The notes: generated by a model from the sequence alone, not told the origin. A stretch of 64,000 nucleotides of DNA from Bifidobacterium pseudocatenulatum DSM 20438 = JCM 1200 = LMG 10505 (GCF_001025215.1 NZ_AP012330.1:1364001-1428000); one strand, 5' to 3'. Shown: positions 24,119-33,067, counted from the stretch's first letter. Made by a program: numbers and translations.

Positions 24119-27100
24119 TCACTCCTCCGAGCCCTCGGTGTCGGCCGGGGCCTTCGCCTCGCGTCGGCGGGACGCGATCAGCAGGGCCGCGCCTCCGCTG
24201 AGCACGACGACCGCGGCCAGCGCGATCAGCGCGATGCCCGCGCCGGTCTGGGCGAGGCTCTTGCGGTAGCCGTTCCAGTCGTCGGTGGCGGACTCCACCT
24301 TGGTGTCCGCGCAGTAGTCCTTGCCGTCGATGGTCACGACGTCATCGGACTTGCTCTCGGTCTCGGCCTCGGGCTTGGAGCCGTACTCGTCGTCCGAGGT
24401 GCCGTCACCGAACGGGGCCGACGTGTCGACCGGACATTCGGTCAACGGGGTGCCGGTGACCTTGGCTCGGTCGGTGTGGGTCTTGGTGACGCCCTTGAGC
24501 GTGCCGGTGACCTCGACGCTTTCGCCGGGCTTGAGCACCTTGGTGTCCCAGTCGGCCGGGTACTTGAGGTCCACGACCTCGCCGTCGCCGACGATGGTGG
24601 AGTCCTCGAGCTTGATGTCCTTGGTGCGGAACACCGCGCCCTGCTTCGTGTCGGGGTCGGTCTTGCTCGTGTTCGTGATGGTGAACACGATCTCCGTGTC
24701 GCCGGAGACGGTCAAAGCGTCCTTCGAATTGTCGCGGTCGCCGTTCGGCCAGCCGGACTTGCGGTCCCACTTCTGGACGTCGATGCTCGGGGTCATGTCC
24801 GGGGTGCGGGTCCACACGACGTTGGATTCGAGAGTCTTGTCGTTGTAGTGCTCCGTGAACTGATTCTCGTGGCGGTCGGTCACGGCGAGGCGCTTGCACT
24901 GGATGTAGGCGCGCCAGCCGGCCTCATGGGAGTCGTCGGACACGAGGCCCTGTAGCGGTCGGTCGCTTCGATGGTGACGACGTTGCGGCCGTCGACGGTG
25001 GCCGCGGAGAGGGTGAAGAGGTCGCCGCCGAGCTTCGAGCTGTCGAAACCGGAGCCGGCGATCCTGTCGCCCTTGGACGCGAGGACCTCGCCGCCTGAAA
25101 GCAGGTCGCGGGTCGCGTACACGGCCCACTGGCCGGTGTATTCGTCGAAGGCCGGGTCGAGGGAGTCGACGATGTCCCACTTGTCGACCTGCGGGTAGGC
25201 GCGGTTGGCCGGCAGGATGGAGCTGTCGAGCTGGTAGAGGAAGCTGCGGCCCTTGTAGATGCTCTTGCCGTTGGCGGATGCGCCGCCGACCTTCACGGTG
25301 ACGTCCTTGGCCGGGTTGATGGGCTTCAGGGGGTTCGTGACCTCGTTGGTGTCCTTGCGGATCTTGTTGAGCACCTGCGTGGCCTTGTTCTTCACGGTGT
25401 AGCCGTCGGTGACCTTGATGACGGTCATCGGCATGGTCACGGTGTACGTGTGGCCGAGAAGCGTCTGGTCGATGGCGGGCTGAGTGAGCGGGTCATGCTC
25501 GTCGGACTCGCTGTAGGCCTTGAGGTCTTCCGGCTGCGGGTCGCCCTTGACGGTCTCGCCCGTCGCGGGGATCTCGGTGTCGACCAGCTTGGCGTAGGCG
25601 TAGAGCACGCCGTCCTTGTCCTGGATGTTGAACTTGGAAGTGACGTCCTTGCCGGTCTCGTCGGTGATCTCCACGTTGGTGGCGTCGAGTTTCAGGTACT
25701 CGTCGTCGTAGTCGTCGGTCATGCCGAGCCTCCAGACCTTGTAGGCCTGGTTGTCCTGCCTGGCGTCGATGTCGACGCGGTAGTAGATCTCGTCTCCCAG
25801 CAGGGCGGTCTTGCCGTCGATGCTGATCGTCGGGTCCTTCTGCGTGTCCTTCTTGACGGGGTCGAGCTTCGGCGGGATGTTGAACACCTCGTTGCTCGGG
25901 GTGATCGAGTTGTTGAGGGTCAGCACCCACTTGTTGCCGACCTTGTGGTCGGTGGGGGCGTCGTCGGCGACGGTTCCCTCGAAGCGGACCTGGAGGCGGG
26001 GGCTGGTGCCGGCGCGCCACTGGCTGATCGTCTCCTGGTCGGTGACGGTCAGGGTGAACATGTGCTTGGAATCATCCCACGTGGTCGTGTACTTCTTCTT
26101 GGACACCGGCTTGCCGGTGTCCAGGTCCATCATCTCCAGGGTCTGCTTGTCCGGTTTCAGATAGGCGTCGTAGGAGTCGGTGAAGCTCACGGACTTGACC
26201 TCGTAGGCGAGGTCGGCCGGCAGTTGCGGCTGGGTGTTGAGCTGGTATTCGACCTTCTGGCCGGGCTGGACGACTTTGCCGTCCACGCTCTCCTGGTCGC
26301 CGCCCTGGCTCGCCTCGGACACGACGTCCTTCTTGACCGGTGGGATGTAGCCGCAGATCTGCGGTTCGTTGGTCGGTTCGGTGTGGTTGTTCACGGTCTC
26401 GGAGCCGCTGTTGGTCAGGTTCTTGCCGGTCGGTGCGGCGCAGAAGGTGAGCTCGTCGCCCGCGGCCTTGCCGTAGTCCTTGCGGACCTGTTCCGCGCCC
26501 TTGCCGTCGGCGAAGTTGATCTTGCCGGGGATCAGGAGCGTGACCTGCTTCGGGTTCTTCAGTCCCTTGAGCCCTTTGAGGTAGGAGGTCTTGGCGGCGG
26601 CGGTGGCCTTGGTGCCTTGGACTGTGATGTCGAACTGGTCGGTCACGTCCTTGCCAGTGTTGACGATGTCGCTCACGCTGCTTTCGCGGTCGGTGCCCGC
26701 TTCGGCCTCGTAGACGCGGATGTTCTTCGTGTCGGCGTCGAAGATGTAGTCGGCGGCAGTCCAGTCGTCCGTGAGGACGAGCTTCTTGGGCGCTTGGATC
26801 AGATTCTTGCCGATGGTGCCGTTGACGACGCTGCCGAGACGGCTACCGTCGAGGTAGGTGTGCGAGTCGCCGCCGGTCTTGTTGGTCTCCTGCGGGTCGA
26901 TGACGGCCTGCCATCTGCCGTTCTGCTCGAAGATCCAGGACTTGTCCGGGTTCGGCTGCCAGGTGTCGAACTCCTTGCTGCCGGCGTCGGCCTCGGGCTC
27001 CTGGTTCCACTTGCCGGTCGCGTGGTCCTTGACCTTCCTGAAGTCCTTCGGCTTGCTGACGGTGATGTCAAAGCTGAACTCGATCTCGTGGTCCAATGGC

Positions 27101-28371
27101 ATCTCGCCCTTGTCGGCCGTGCGCACGGCGGTCACGGTGTTCGCGGCCTTGTCCCATCCGATCTGGAACTCGCCGCTCACGTCGCGGTCGTTGTCGCTCT
27201 TGTCGACGAGACGGTAGTTGTCGACGGTGCAGTCGACGCCGTCGGCGGTGATCTCGTCCTTGAACGCCATCTCGTAGCCGCCCTTGCCGGTGCCGTAGGT
27301 GATGACGGTGCGGTTGGTCATGCCGTCCGCGCTCACGCCCTCGTCGATGGTCTTGACCGGCGGGGATGGCGGTTCGGCGCTCACGCTCCAGGTCTCGGCC
27401 GGATCCTTGTCGGCCGTGTCGACGGCCGCGTTCATCCTGCCCTGCTTGGCGATCTGGATGTCGATCCAGTATTGTCCTTCCTGCCAGTGGTTCATGCCGA
27501 AGTCGGCGGGCGTGGCGAGGTTGTCGAGCCGGGTGTCGCCGTTGTTGGCGAAGGTGATCGGCTTGCTGACCGTCTTGGCGGCGACGTAGCCGTTCTTCTG
27601 GCCCTCGTAGTGGATGATGGCGGTGCCGTTCAGGCTTTCCTTGATGCTGCTGCCGTTGTTGCTCGCGTGCAGGATGTCGCTGATCGGGTCGGTGGAGCCG
27701 ACCTTCAGATCGGTCCTCTGCCCGTGCGTGGTGGAGACGCTCAGCGTATAGTTCGGCGGGACGGGCTGGTACTTGTCAAGCGCGATGATGACGATGCTGG
27801 CCGTGCTGGACACGTACCGTTCCATGAGCTTGTCCACGCTCGTGGACGGATCATCATCAAACGCGGTAGAGGTCTTATAGTGACGAGTCCCAGCATAGTT
27901 GTAATCGCCTGGTGCGATGTACTTGTTCCAGTTGTCCTTCCACACGCTCTGGTCGTAGATGCCGGACCCGTTCCATACGCTGGTGGTCGTGCCGTTGCCC
28001 GAGACCGCGCCGACCGCGACGACACGGCAGTCGCCGTCGCCCTCGCCTGGATGGCGCTGGTGGAAACCGTCCACGCAACGGTCGTTCGCATCCTTCAACG
28101 CGGCTGCGGCCTTGCCGGCTGAGTCGTCCATCCTCACGCCCGCGTTGGCCATGGCGCTGCTCACGCTGTTGATGTCGGTCGCCGGACCCCATGAGCCGGA
28201 CGCGTCGTCCTTGTACTGCCAGAACTGCGTTGCCGCGCCGCTGCCGCCGGTGCCGGGCCTGTTGCCGGCCTCGCCGCCGGCGTAGGCGGTGCCCGCGGTC
28301 AGGCCGCCAGCCAGGGTGACCACGGCCGTCAGCAACGCCAACGCCTTCCGTTTATTATTGGTGGAAACCAA
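24119..28371 (-). pseudogene. LAQTG-anchored isopeptide adhesin, interrupted by a one-base frameshift
   Basis: Reads from TTG 28371 (after GGAGAGGA) with a signal peptide ALALLTAVVTLAGGLTAGTAYA, a long unique N-terminal region, then at least three tandem domains of the SspB-C2/antigen I/II isopeptide type, each beginning VKKD or PAKD. It ends with sortase motif LAQTG, a membrane helix and SRRRE. About 1,420 residues in all. The frame breaks at about 24950: residues ATDRYRA are followed by SCPTT and a stop at 24880, whereas the next frame continues LVSDDS, as in the chimera copy (AYRALVSAD). One missing C in an AGGGCC run explains it. Such proteins (compare PrgB) promote mating-pair aggregation. 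Confidence 0.7.
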
Positions 28372-28462
28372 TGTTCCTCTCCTTTCAGAGATTCTGCACT
28401 TGACTATGTCGGGTCGGGAATCGCGATCCCCGACCGATACCATTGCAACCCGGTTTCACTGA

Positions 28463-28476
28463 CTCCGGTTTGGACA
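28463..28476 (-). promoter_or_regulatory. Recurrent motif, copy 4
   Basis: TGTCCAAACCGGAG on the minus strand, 92 bases before the adhesin start and 20 bases after a hairpin terminator. Confidence 0.5.
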
Positions 28477-28493
28477 TTCGCGCAGGAGACAGG

Positions 28494-28529
28494 AAAGGGC
28501 CGTCCCACGGATGTTCGTGGAACGGCCCT
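28494..28529 (-). terminator. Terminator between surface-protein and adhesin genes
   Basis: AGGGCCGT and CCACG arms pair around GATGTT with a single mispaired base on each side; TTTCC follows on the minus strand. It ends the 28554 gene. Confidence 0.65.
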
Positions 28530-28553
28530 GAAAGAGAAACGGAGTCGACCGGC

Positions 28554-29486
28554 TTAATGTTGGATTGGGATGGAGCAATCCTCCAAACTACAGGCACCTG
28601 GATCACCGTGTCCGCCGCTGGTCGGCCCCGACCAGCCTGACCCACCGGACGACGAGCCGCCCGTCGAATCCGAGGATGCGCCCGCCGAACCGGCGTTTGT
28701 GTAGGAGCGGCCCGAACTCGTGCCGGCGTTCGTATAGGACGGCGTGTACGACTGGGCCTGCCGTTGCGACTGTGCGGCCGCAGCGGCGGCGGCCTGAGCC
28801 GCGGCCTCCTGTTCGGCTTTCGCCTTCGCGGCGGCCTCCGCGTCCGCCTTCTCCCTCGCCGTCTTCGATTCGTTGACCTCTTTCACGGCTTTTGCGATGG
28901 CGTCCGCGTCGCGTTTTTTGATGGCGTCCAGCAGGCTTGCGCGGGTCTTGTCGTCCGCCACCTTGCCGTCGGTCTGCTTGTACAGCGCGTTCGCGTCGTC
29001 CACGGTCTTGTCGAGTTTGGACGTTTCGACCGCGTTCACCAGCCTGTTCAGGGACTTCCCGTGCGTCCAGTACCATGCCGTGTTCGCGGTGATGGCCTTC
29101 GTGGCCGTGACCACGGCGTCCCTTGAATCCGCTTTGCAGGACACGGTCTTCGGCGTGGATGCCTTCATGGCCTTGGATAGGACGTCAAGGGTCTTCGCGT
29201 CCTTCACGCTTTTCACGTCGGTCTTCGCCATACTGGCGGCCTTGCCGTTCAATAGCGCGTTGTACGCGGTCGTCGCGACGTGGAGACGTTCGCTCGCTGC
29301 CGCGCAGTCCGCCTTGGCTTCGGCCATGAGACGATCCGTGTGGGTCTTCCACACGATGCCACCCGCCGCGAGCAGCGCAATGACGGCAACGGCGATAATG
29401 GCGACGGCCCGTCCGCGATGCGGTTTCTTCGTCTTCTCTTCCATAGGCTCGGACGAAAGTTCGAAGGTCTCCTCTTTCTCTGTCAT
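28554..29486 (-). CDS. Membrane-anchored surface protein with Ser/Gly-rich tail
   Basis: A 310-residue protein. A short acidic cytosolic start (MTEKEETFELSSEPMEE) is followed by a membrane helix at about residues 27-45, then a helical extracellular region with four scattered Cys, and a tail rich in Ala/Gln, then Ser/Gly/Tyr repeats such as SYTNAG. Residues from SKLDKTVDDANALYKQ to KEVNESKTA are nearly the same as in the 11853 gene. AAGGAGG five bases before ATG 29486 fixes the start. It follows the partition genes and precedes the adhesin. Function unknown; a cell-surface role in mating or attachment is plausible. Confidence 0.65.
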   Translation of the reverse strand: MTEKEETFELSSEPMEEKTKKPHRGRAVAIIAVAVIALLAAGGIVWKTHTDRLMAEAKADCAAASERLHVATTAYNALLNGKAASMAKTDVKSVKDAKTLDVLSKAMKASTPKTVSCKADSRDAVVTATKAITANTAWYWTHGKSLNRLVNAVETSKLDKTVDDANALYKQTDGKVADDKTRASLLDAIKKRDADAIAKAVKEVNESKTAREKADAEAAAKAKAEQEAAAQAAAAAAAQSQRQAQSYTPSYTNAGTSSGRSYTNAGSAGASSDSTGGSSSGGSGWSGPTSGGHGDPGACSLEDCSIPIQH

Positions 29487-29563
29487 TTGTCCTCCTTGTT
29501 TCTTAGGCTCACAGCTTATCGGATCGGCGGGGCCATCCGCATCAAGAATCATGATGCGGTCCA

Positions 29564-29845
29564 TCATTCCCCTCCATTCAAGCCCAAGTACATCTCGAGG
29601 GCGGAATCGACCACCTCCTGGATGCGCATGTCGTGTTCGGCGGCGTAGGTCTTGAGCCTGCGTCGGGTCGAGGCGCGCAGGCTCACGCTGGTCTTCACCC
29701 AGCCCTCCGCGTCGTTCGGTTTCACGGTCCTCCGGTTTTTCGGTATTCCGGTTTCCACCGATTCCGGTCTTCCGGTATCCGCCGGTTCCGTCCGGTCGCT
29801 GTTGAGCAGCGCGGTCAGGTCGCGCGGACGGGGCGTCAGGTTCAT
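29564..29845 (-). CDS. Ribbon-helix-helix partition/regulatory protein
   Basis: A 93-residue protein with a flexible N-terminus (MNLTPRPRDLTALLNS) and a ribbon-helix-helix C-terminus (KTSVSLRASTRRRLKTYAAE, QEVVDSALEMYLGL). It starts five bases after the parA stop. Small RHH proteins next to ParA act as centromere-binding ParB/ParG analogues, binding repeats upstream of the operon. Its own coding sequence contains a further copy of the repeat core found before parA (about 29731-29752). An ATG far upstream in the same frame overlaps parA and is not used. Confidence 0.75.
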   Translation of the reverse strand: MNLTPRPRDLTALLNSDRTEPADTGRPESVETGIPKNRRTVKPNDAEGWVKTSVSLRASTRRRLKTYAAEHDMRIQEVVDSALEMYLGLNGGE

Positions 29846-29850
29846 GTTCC

Positions 29851-30522
29851 TCACAGGTCCTCCTCCTTGTCCTTGAGCTGTCGCATGGTCTGCTTGAGTT
29901 CGGCGGCCAGGTCGCGGTACTCGTGCAGGCGGGACCCGCGGGGGCGGGTGGATTTCGCGTTGAGGATGTCCTGGCGCTTCGGGATCAGCGTCTCGAAGCA
30001 CGCGATGTCCGAGTCGTCGATCCACGCCAGCGCATCACGCAGAGCGGTCGTGTTGGCCTCGGTGCGGCACAGGAGGATCGCGGCGGGGATGCCACGATTC
30101 TCGCACAGGCTCTTCACGCCGGCGGCCTGGTCGAGGTCGATGCGGCTGGGGCTCGAGGGAATGACCACGAGGTCCGCGTTGTTCACCGATTCGTCCAACG
30201 CGCGCCCGTACGGGGCGGAATCGATCAGCACCCAGTCGACGGGGTCGTCGAGCCGGTCGTTGATCCCGTGCAGGTGCTTGATGTCGGCCGGCGCGGCGGA
30301 CATCACGTCGAACGGCAGCGGGTCTCCGATCTCGGCGGCCAGGTACCACCAGTCCTTCGCGTCGCCCTGCACGTCCGCGTCGGCGACGAGCACACGCTGC
30401 TCGCCCCGGGACTGGTCCACGAGGGCGCAGGCCAGAAACACGGCGCTCGTGGTCTTCATGCTGCCGCCCTTGCCGGTCGCCAATGCGATCACCATCGGCT
30501 CGCGGGTCTTCTTGTCGTTCAT
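29851..30522 (-). CDS. parA: ParA-family partition ATPase
   Basis: A 223-residue ATPase of the ParA/MinD class with the deviant Walker A KGGSMKTT (18-25), Walker A' VLVADADVQGDAKDW and Walker B DWVLIDSAPYG. It segregates low-copy DNA or, in some conjugative elements, helps place the relaxosome. It lacks the N-terminal HTH of larger plasmid ParA proteins, consistent with repression by the small RHH partner encoded five bases downstream. The operon is preceded by three direct repeats. AAGGAGAAA precedes the ATG. Confidence 0.9.
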   Translation of the reverse strand: MNDKKTREPMVIALATGKGGSMKTTSAVFLACALVDQSRGEQRVLVADADVQGDAKDWWYLAAEIGDPLPFDVMSAAPADIKHLHGINDRLDDPVDWVLIDSAPYGRALDESVNNADLVVIPSSPSRIDLDQAAGVKSLCENRGIPAAILLCRTEANTTALRDALAWIDDSDIACFETLIPKRQDILNAKSTRPRGSRLHEYRDLAAELKQTMRQLKDKEEDL

Positions 30523-30554
30523 CGGTTTCTCCTTATTTCAGTATGTCGGTATCC

Positions 30555-30623
30555 GGTTTTTCGGCATTCCGGTTAGTTGGTTTTTCGGCATTCCGGTTAG
30601 TTGGTTTTTCGGCATTGCGGTTT
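30555..30623. repeat. Three 24-bp direct repeats upstream of parA
   Basis: Units start at 30555, 30579 and 30603; the first two are identical, the third has one substitution in its first 21 bases and then ends. Each contains GGTTTTTCGGCATTCCGG. They lie between parA and the whiB-like gene, where a parS/operator cluster is expected. Confidence 0.75.
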
Positions 30624-30658
30624 ATGCCGCGTCCCACGCGGATCGCGACGGGAAGCGG

Positions 30659-31156
30659 TCAGAAGAGGCTGCCCTGGACCAGGCCCTTCGGCACGGGCTC
30701 GGTCGGGAGGAACAGCGGATCGTCGTGCGTGCATTCGCGGCGCGAGCGTTGGCGGCGTTTGGTCCGTCGCCAGTAGTCGCGGCCATCACGGCGCATGCGT
30801 GCGGCCCAGTCCGGGTGGTCGGCCAGCCAGTCACGGACCCGACTCTGTGGGATCCGGTGCAGGCCGCCGTCGGCGATGTGGAGGTCGCGGGCGATCAGTC
30901 GGGCGAGGATCCAGCGGCTCGCATAGTCGAGCCCGCCGTACACGGCCTTGTCCTTCCAGCCGTTGACGAGAGCGCGGCTGATGCAGTCGAGGCGCATGGG
31001 GCACGCGGCACACAGCATGCGGCCCTTGCCGCGCATCCGTTCGTCGACCAGGTCCCGGCCATCGTCGTCGGTCGTCGTGTTCCACATGCGATCCGCCATG
31101 GCCGGGTCGACCGCGGCGATTCTCGCGCAGGCCGGCATCATGTCCCGCCCGTTCAT
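30659..31156 (-). CDS. WhiB-like iron-sulfur regulator
   Basis: A 165-residue protein with the four Cys expected to bind a [4Fe-4S] cluster: C10 (MMPAC), C49, C52 and C58 (CAACPMRLDC), followed by VYGGL, the Wbl turn motif. The C-terminal 85 residues are very basic (RDYWRRTKRRQRSRR), more extended than in chromosomal WhiB proteins, and may bind DNA. Its start overlaps the stop of the preceding small gene by four bases. It probably regulates element genes; phage- and plasmid-borne Wbl proteins are known. Confidence 0.85.
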   Translation of the reverse strand: MNGRDMMPACARIAAVDPAMADRMWNTTTDDDGRDLVDERMRGKGRMLCAACPMRLDCISRALVNGWKDKAVYGGLDYASRWILARLIARDLHIADGGLHRIPQSRVRDWLADHPDWAARMRRDGRDYWRRTKRRQRSRRECTHDDPLFLPTEPVPKGLVQGSLF

Positions 31157-31407
31157 GGCCGCCGTCCTTGCGTCATCGGCGTCTTGCGGGCCTGGAGGCG
31201 TCCTATGGCGGTTTCGCCGGGATTGCGGGCGGCCCATGCCCGGGCGTATTGGATCAGCAGGCCGACGGCCTTGGGATGGCCGAGGCGCTTGTTGCGCCAG
31301 TAGACGGCGTGCAGCTGCCAGATCAGGTCCGCGTGCCCGTCGAGCTGCGGGTTGGCGAGGAGGAATTCGCCGAAGCCCGCCTCGGAACAGTCGATGCGCG
31401 TGGTCAT
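31153..31407 (-). CDS. Small hypothetical protein of the rep operon (84 aa)
   Basis: Starts MTTRIDCSEAGFGEF; a globular, mildly basic protein with helices AVGLLIQYARAWAAR. Its ATG overlaps the rep stop by four bases and its stop overlaps the whiB-like start by four bases, so it is translated as part of that chain. No family recognised. Confidence 0.65.
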   Translation of the reverse strand: MTTRIDCSEAGFGEFLLANPQLDGHADLIWQLHAVYWRNKRLGHPKAVGLLIQYARAWAARNPGETAIGRLQARKTPMTQGRRP

Positions 31408-32558
31408 GCCGTCGCCTCCCCTCCGGCCGTCGCGTCCTGGCCGTCCAATTCGGCCAGCGTCTCCACGGCCCAGTCGGGCAGCCATGGCGCAGCCTCCGGT
31501 TCCGGCACGGCCGCCGGAACCGTCTGTGCGTGTGCGTCGCCGTCTGTGCGGCCGGCTGCGAGGATCATGTCGTCGTTGAGTTCGTCCCAGTGTCTGGCGA
31601 GGGCCCGGCCGGTGCGGATGCGTTTGGGCCACCAATCGCCGTTCATGGCGAAGCCGATCGCGTCGACCATCACGAGGGTGGGCCATTGCGCTCCCTGGTC
31701 GACGAGCCTGCGGTACAGGCCGATGATGGCCTTGCGGTCGGCTTTGGTCGGTGAGGGCGTGGCCAGGCCGAGCATCGAGCGCTGCTCGCCGAGCGAGGCG
31801 AGGACCCGTCCGGCCGCTTCGGCGATCTCGGTGTCGTCCTCGTCGGATTGTTCGGTTCTATTTTTTTCGGCGGCGGTCGCCCCGCTTGCGGGGAGATGCC
31901 CCGTAGGGGCAGAGGGGAAGGAGGGTTTACTCGGAGGGTTTACCTGGAGGGTTTTATCCTTATATATACAGCCCTGCGAGATTTGCAGTGCTGGAGGTGC
32001 GGCATTTGCAGTGCTGGGGGTGCAGCTCTCGCAGTGCTGGCCCTGCGGGATTTGCAGTGCCGTTTCCGAATCGTTTTCCAGCCCTGCGAGATTTGCAGTG
32101 CTGGAAATCGGCTTCGTTCCAACGTTTTCCGGCAGCACGTCCTTGGATTCGCCGTTTTCCACTATGGTCGACGCCATGGGGTCCACGGTCCCGCCCATGG
32201 TCGCGGGATCCTGTTCCGCCGTGTGCGTCTCCCTGATCCACGTGAGGGTCGACGGGTCGGATTCGACCGCGAGGTCCCACACGACCTGGCAGTACTGTGG
32301 CAGACGGTTCCTGCCGCCCTTGCCGAGGCGCGCATAACGTTGGTCGCCGCGGCGGATGAACCCCCGCTCCTGGAGAGTCTTCAACGCGGCGCGCACGGTG
32401 CGTTCGCTCAGTTCGGTGACGTTGACGATGGTCGCGATCTTCGGATAGGCTGCGGTGCCGTCGTCGTCCGCGCGGTCCGCCAAGTAGACGAGCACGGCCT
32501 TCGCGCTGGCATTGCCCACATGGCATCTGAAGGCCCATGACAGTGCGATGTTGCTCAC
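31404..32558 (-). CDS. Helix-turn-helix replication-initiator candidate
   Basis: A 384-residue protein starting at GTG 32558. The N-terminal 110 residues form a winged helix (SAKAVLVYLADRADDDGTAAYPK, LSERTVRAALKTLQERGFI), the arrangement of actinobacterial plasmid and phage replication proteins. The middle (about 150-190) is low in complexity, because the DNA there is a cluster of repeats. The C-terminus (IGLYRRLVDQG, RIRTGRALARHWDEL) is helical. Initiator genes that contain their own origin repeats are known, so this is a candidate Rep with an internal origin. A transcription regulator is the main alternative. Confidence 0.6.
   Translation of the reverse strand: MSNIALSWAFRCHVGNASAKAVLVYLADRADDDGTAAYPKIATIVNVTELSERTVRAALKTLQERGFIRRGDQRYARLGKGGRNRLPQYCQVVWDLAVESDPSTLTWIRETHTAEQDPATMGGTVDPMASTIVENGESKDVLPENVGTKPISSTANLAGLENDSETALQIPQGQHCESCTPSTANAAPPALQISQGCIYKDKTLQVNPPSKPSFPSAPTGHLPASGATAAEKNRTEQSDEDDTEIAEAAGRVLASLGEQRSMLGLATPSPTKADRKAIIGLYRRLVDQGAQWPTLVMVDAIGFAMNGDWWPKRIRTGRALARHWDELNDDMILAAGRTDGDAHAQTVPAAVPEPEAAPWLPDWAVETLAELDGQDATAGGEATA
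31969..32105. repeat. Dyad repeats inside the rep-like gene
   Basis: Two identical 27-bp units (31969-31995 and 32079-32105) plus two or three partial copies between them. Each full unit is an inverted repeat, CCAGCCCTGC, GAGATTT spacer, GCAGTGCTGG. A TATATATA stretch lies immediately to the left (31961-31968). This looks like an iteron cluster beside an AT-rich unwinding element. Confidence 0.65.
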
Positions 32559-32710
32559 GGCCGCTCCTCCTCACGCTGCTGGGCGGCACGGCGTTCGGTG
32601 TCCAGTCTGGCGGCCTGCTCGTCGCCGAGACGTGCCGCCCGGCACAGGGACAGCGTCATCAGCCATGAGAACGCGACGAACACGATCAATACGATTGCAA
32701 GCCAGTTCAC
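32555..32710 (-). CDS. Small membrane protein (51 aa)
   Basis: GTG 32710, preceded by AAGGGAG, opens a frame starting MNWLAIVLIVFVAFSWLM: one N-terminal membrane helix, then a charged helical tail ending QREEERP. Its TGA overlaps the GTG of the rep-like gene by four bases, so it is translationally coupled. Too short for standard gene calling; the coupling and ribosome site support it. Confidence 0.6.
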   Translation of the reverse strand: MNWLAIVLIVFVAFSWLMTLSLCRAARLGDEQAARLDTERRAAQQREEERP

Positions 32711-32898
32711 GCGAGTCTCCCTTCCATGGACGGGTGCGCCATCATCGACGCCAGACGACGGGAATCGGTGGAAACCGGACCATTATGGCGGGCGAATGCC
32801 GCCACAACCGGGAAAGTCCAGACCGGCGCCTGAAAATCCCGGTTACACTCGGGAAACACAGAGCAAGACATGCGGAATGCTTTAGTAAAGTCGTTCAC
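32707..32898 (-). CDS. Possible small hypothetical protein (63 aa)
   Basis: GTG 32898 opens a frame starting MNDFTKAFRMSC and ending ASMMAHPSMEGRLA, whose stop overlaps the next GTG by four bases, continuing the overlap chain of this operon. The ribosome site is weak (GGAG 13 bases upstream) and the composition is not distinctive. It may be a leader peptide or spurious. Confidence 0.35.
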   Translation of the reverse strand: MNDFTKAFRMSCSVFPECNRDFQAPVWTFPVVAAFARHNGPVSTDSRRLASMMAHPSMEGRLA

Positions 32899-32927
32899 GT
32901 GTGATCACTACTCCAAGACAATGCATT

Positions 32928-33037
32928 GAGCGGCCACGGACCGGGATCCGGCAAGATACGGGATCCGCGGCCGCTCGGAATATTGGTTGCACCGCCCGTC
33001 CCCGACGCTCCAACATCGGGAACGGGCATTTTTCTTT
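32928..33037 (+). promoter_or_regulatory. Leader with hairpin and terminator before the GNAT gene
   Basis: An imperfect hairpin (GAGCGGCC arm at 32928, GGCCGCTC ending 32976) is followed by a plus-strand intrinsic terminator: GCCCGTCCCCGA (32994-33005), complement at 33016-33027, then T-rich tail to 33037. No plus-strand gene lies upstream, and the acetyltransferase starts 30 bases on. It could be an attenuator controlling that gene, or a transcription barrier. Confidence 0.5.
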
Positions 33038-33067
33038 TATCGATTGCAGAGAAAGAGAGAATTCCAA

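Noticed and set aside
30555..32105. Repeats at 30555 and 31969 as a CRISPR array
   Set aside because: Units are tandem or dyad without unique spacers, and no cas genes are present.
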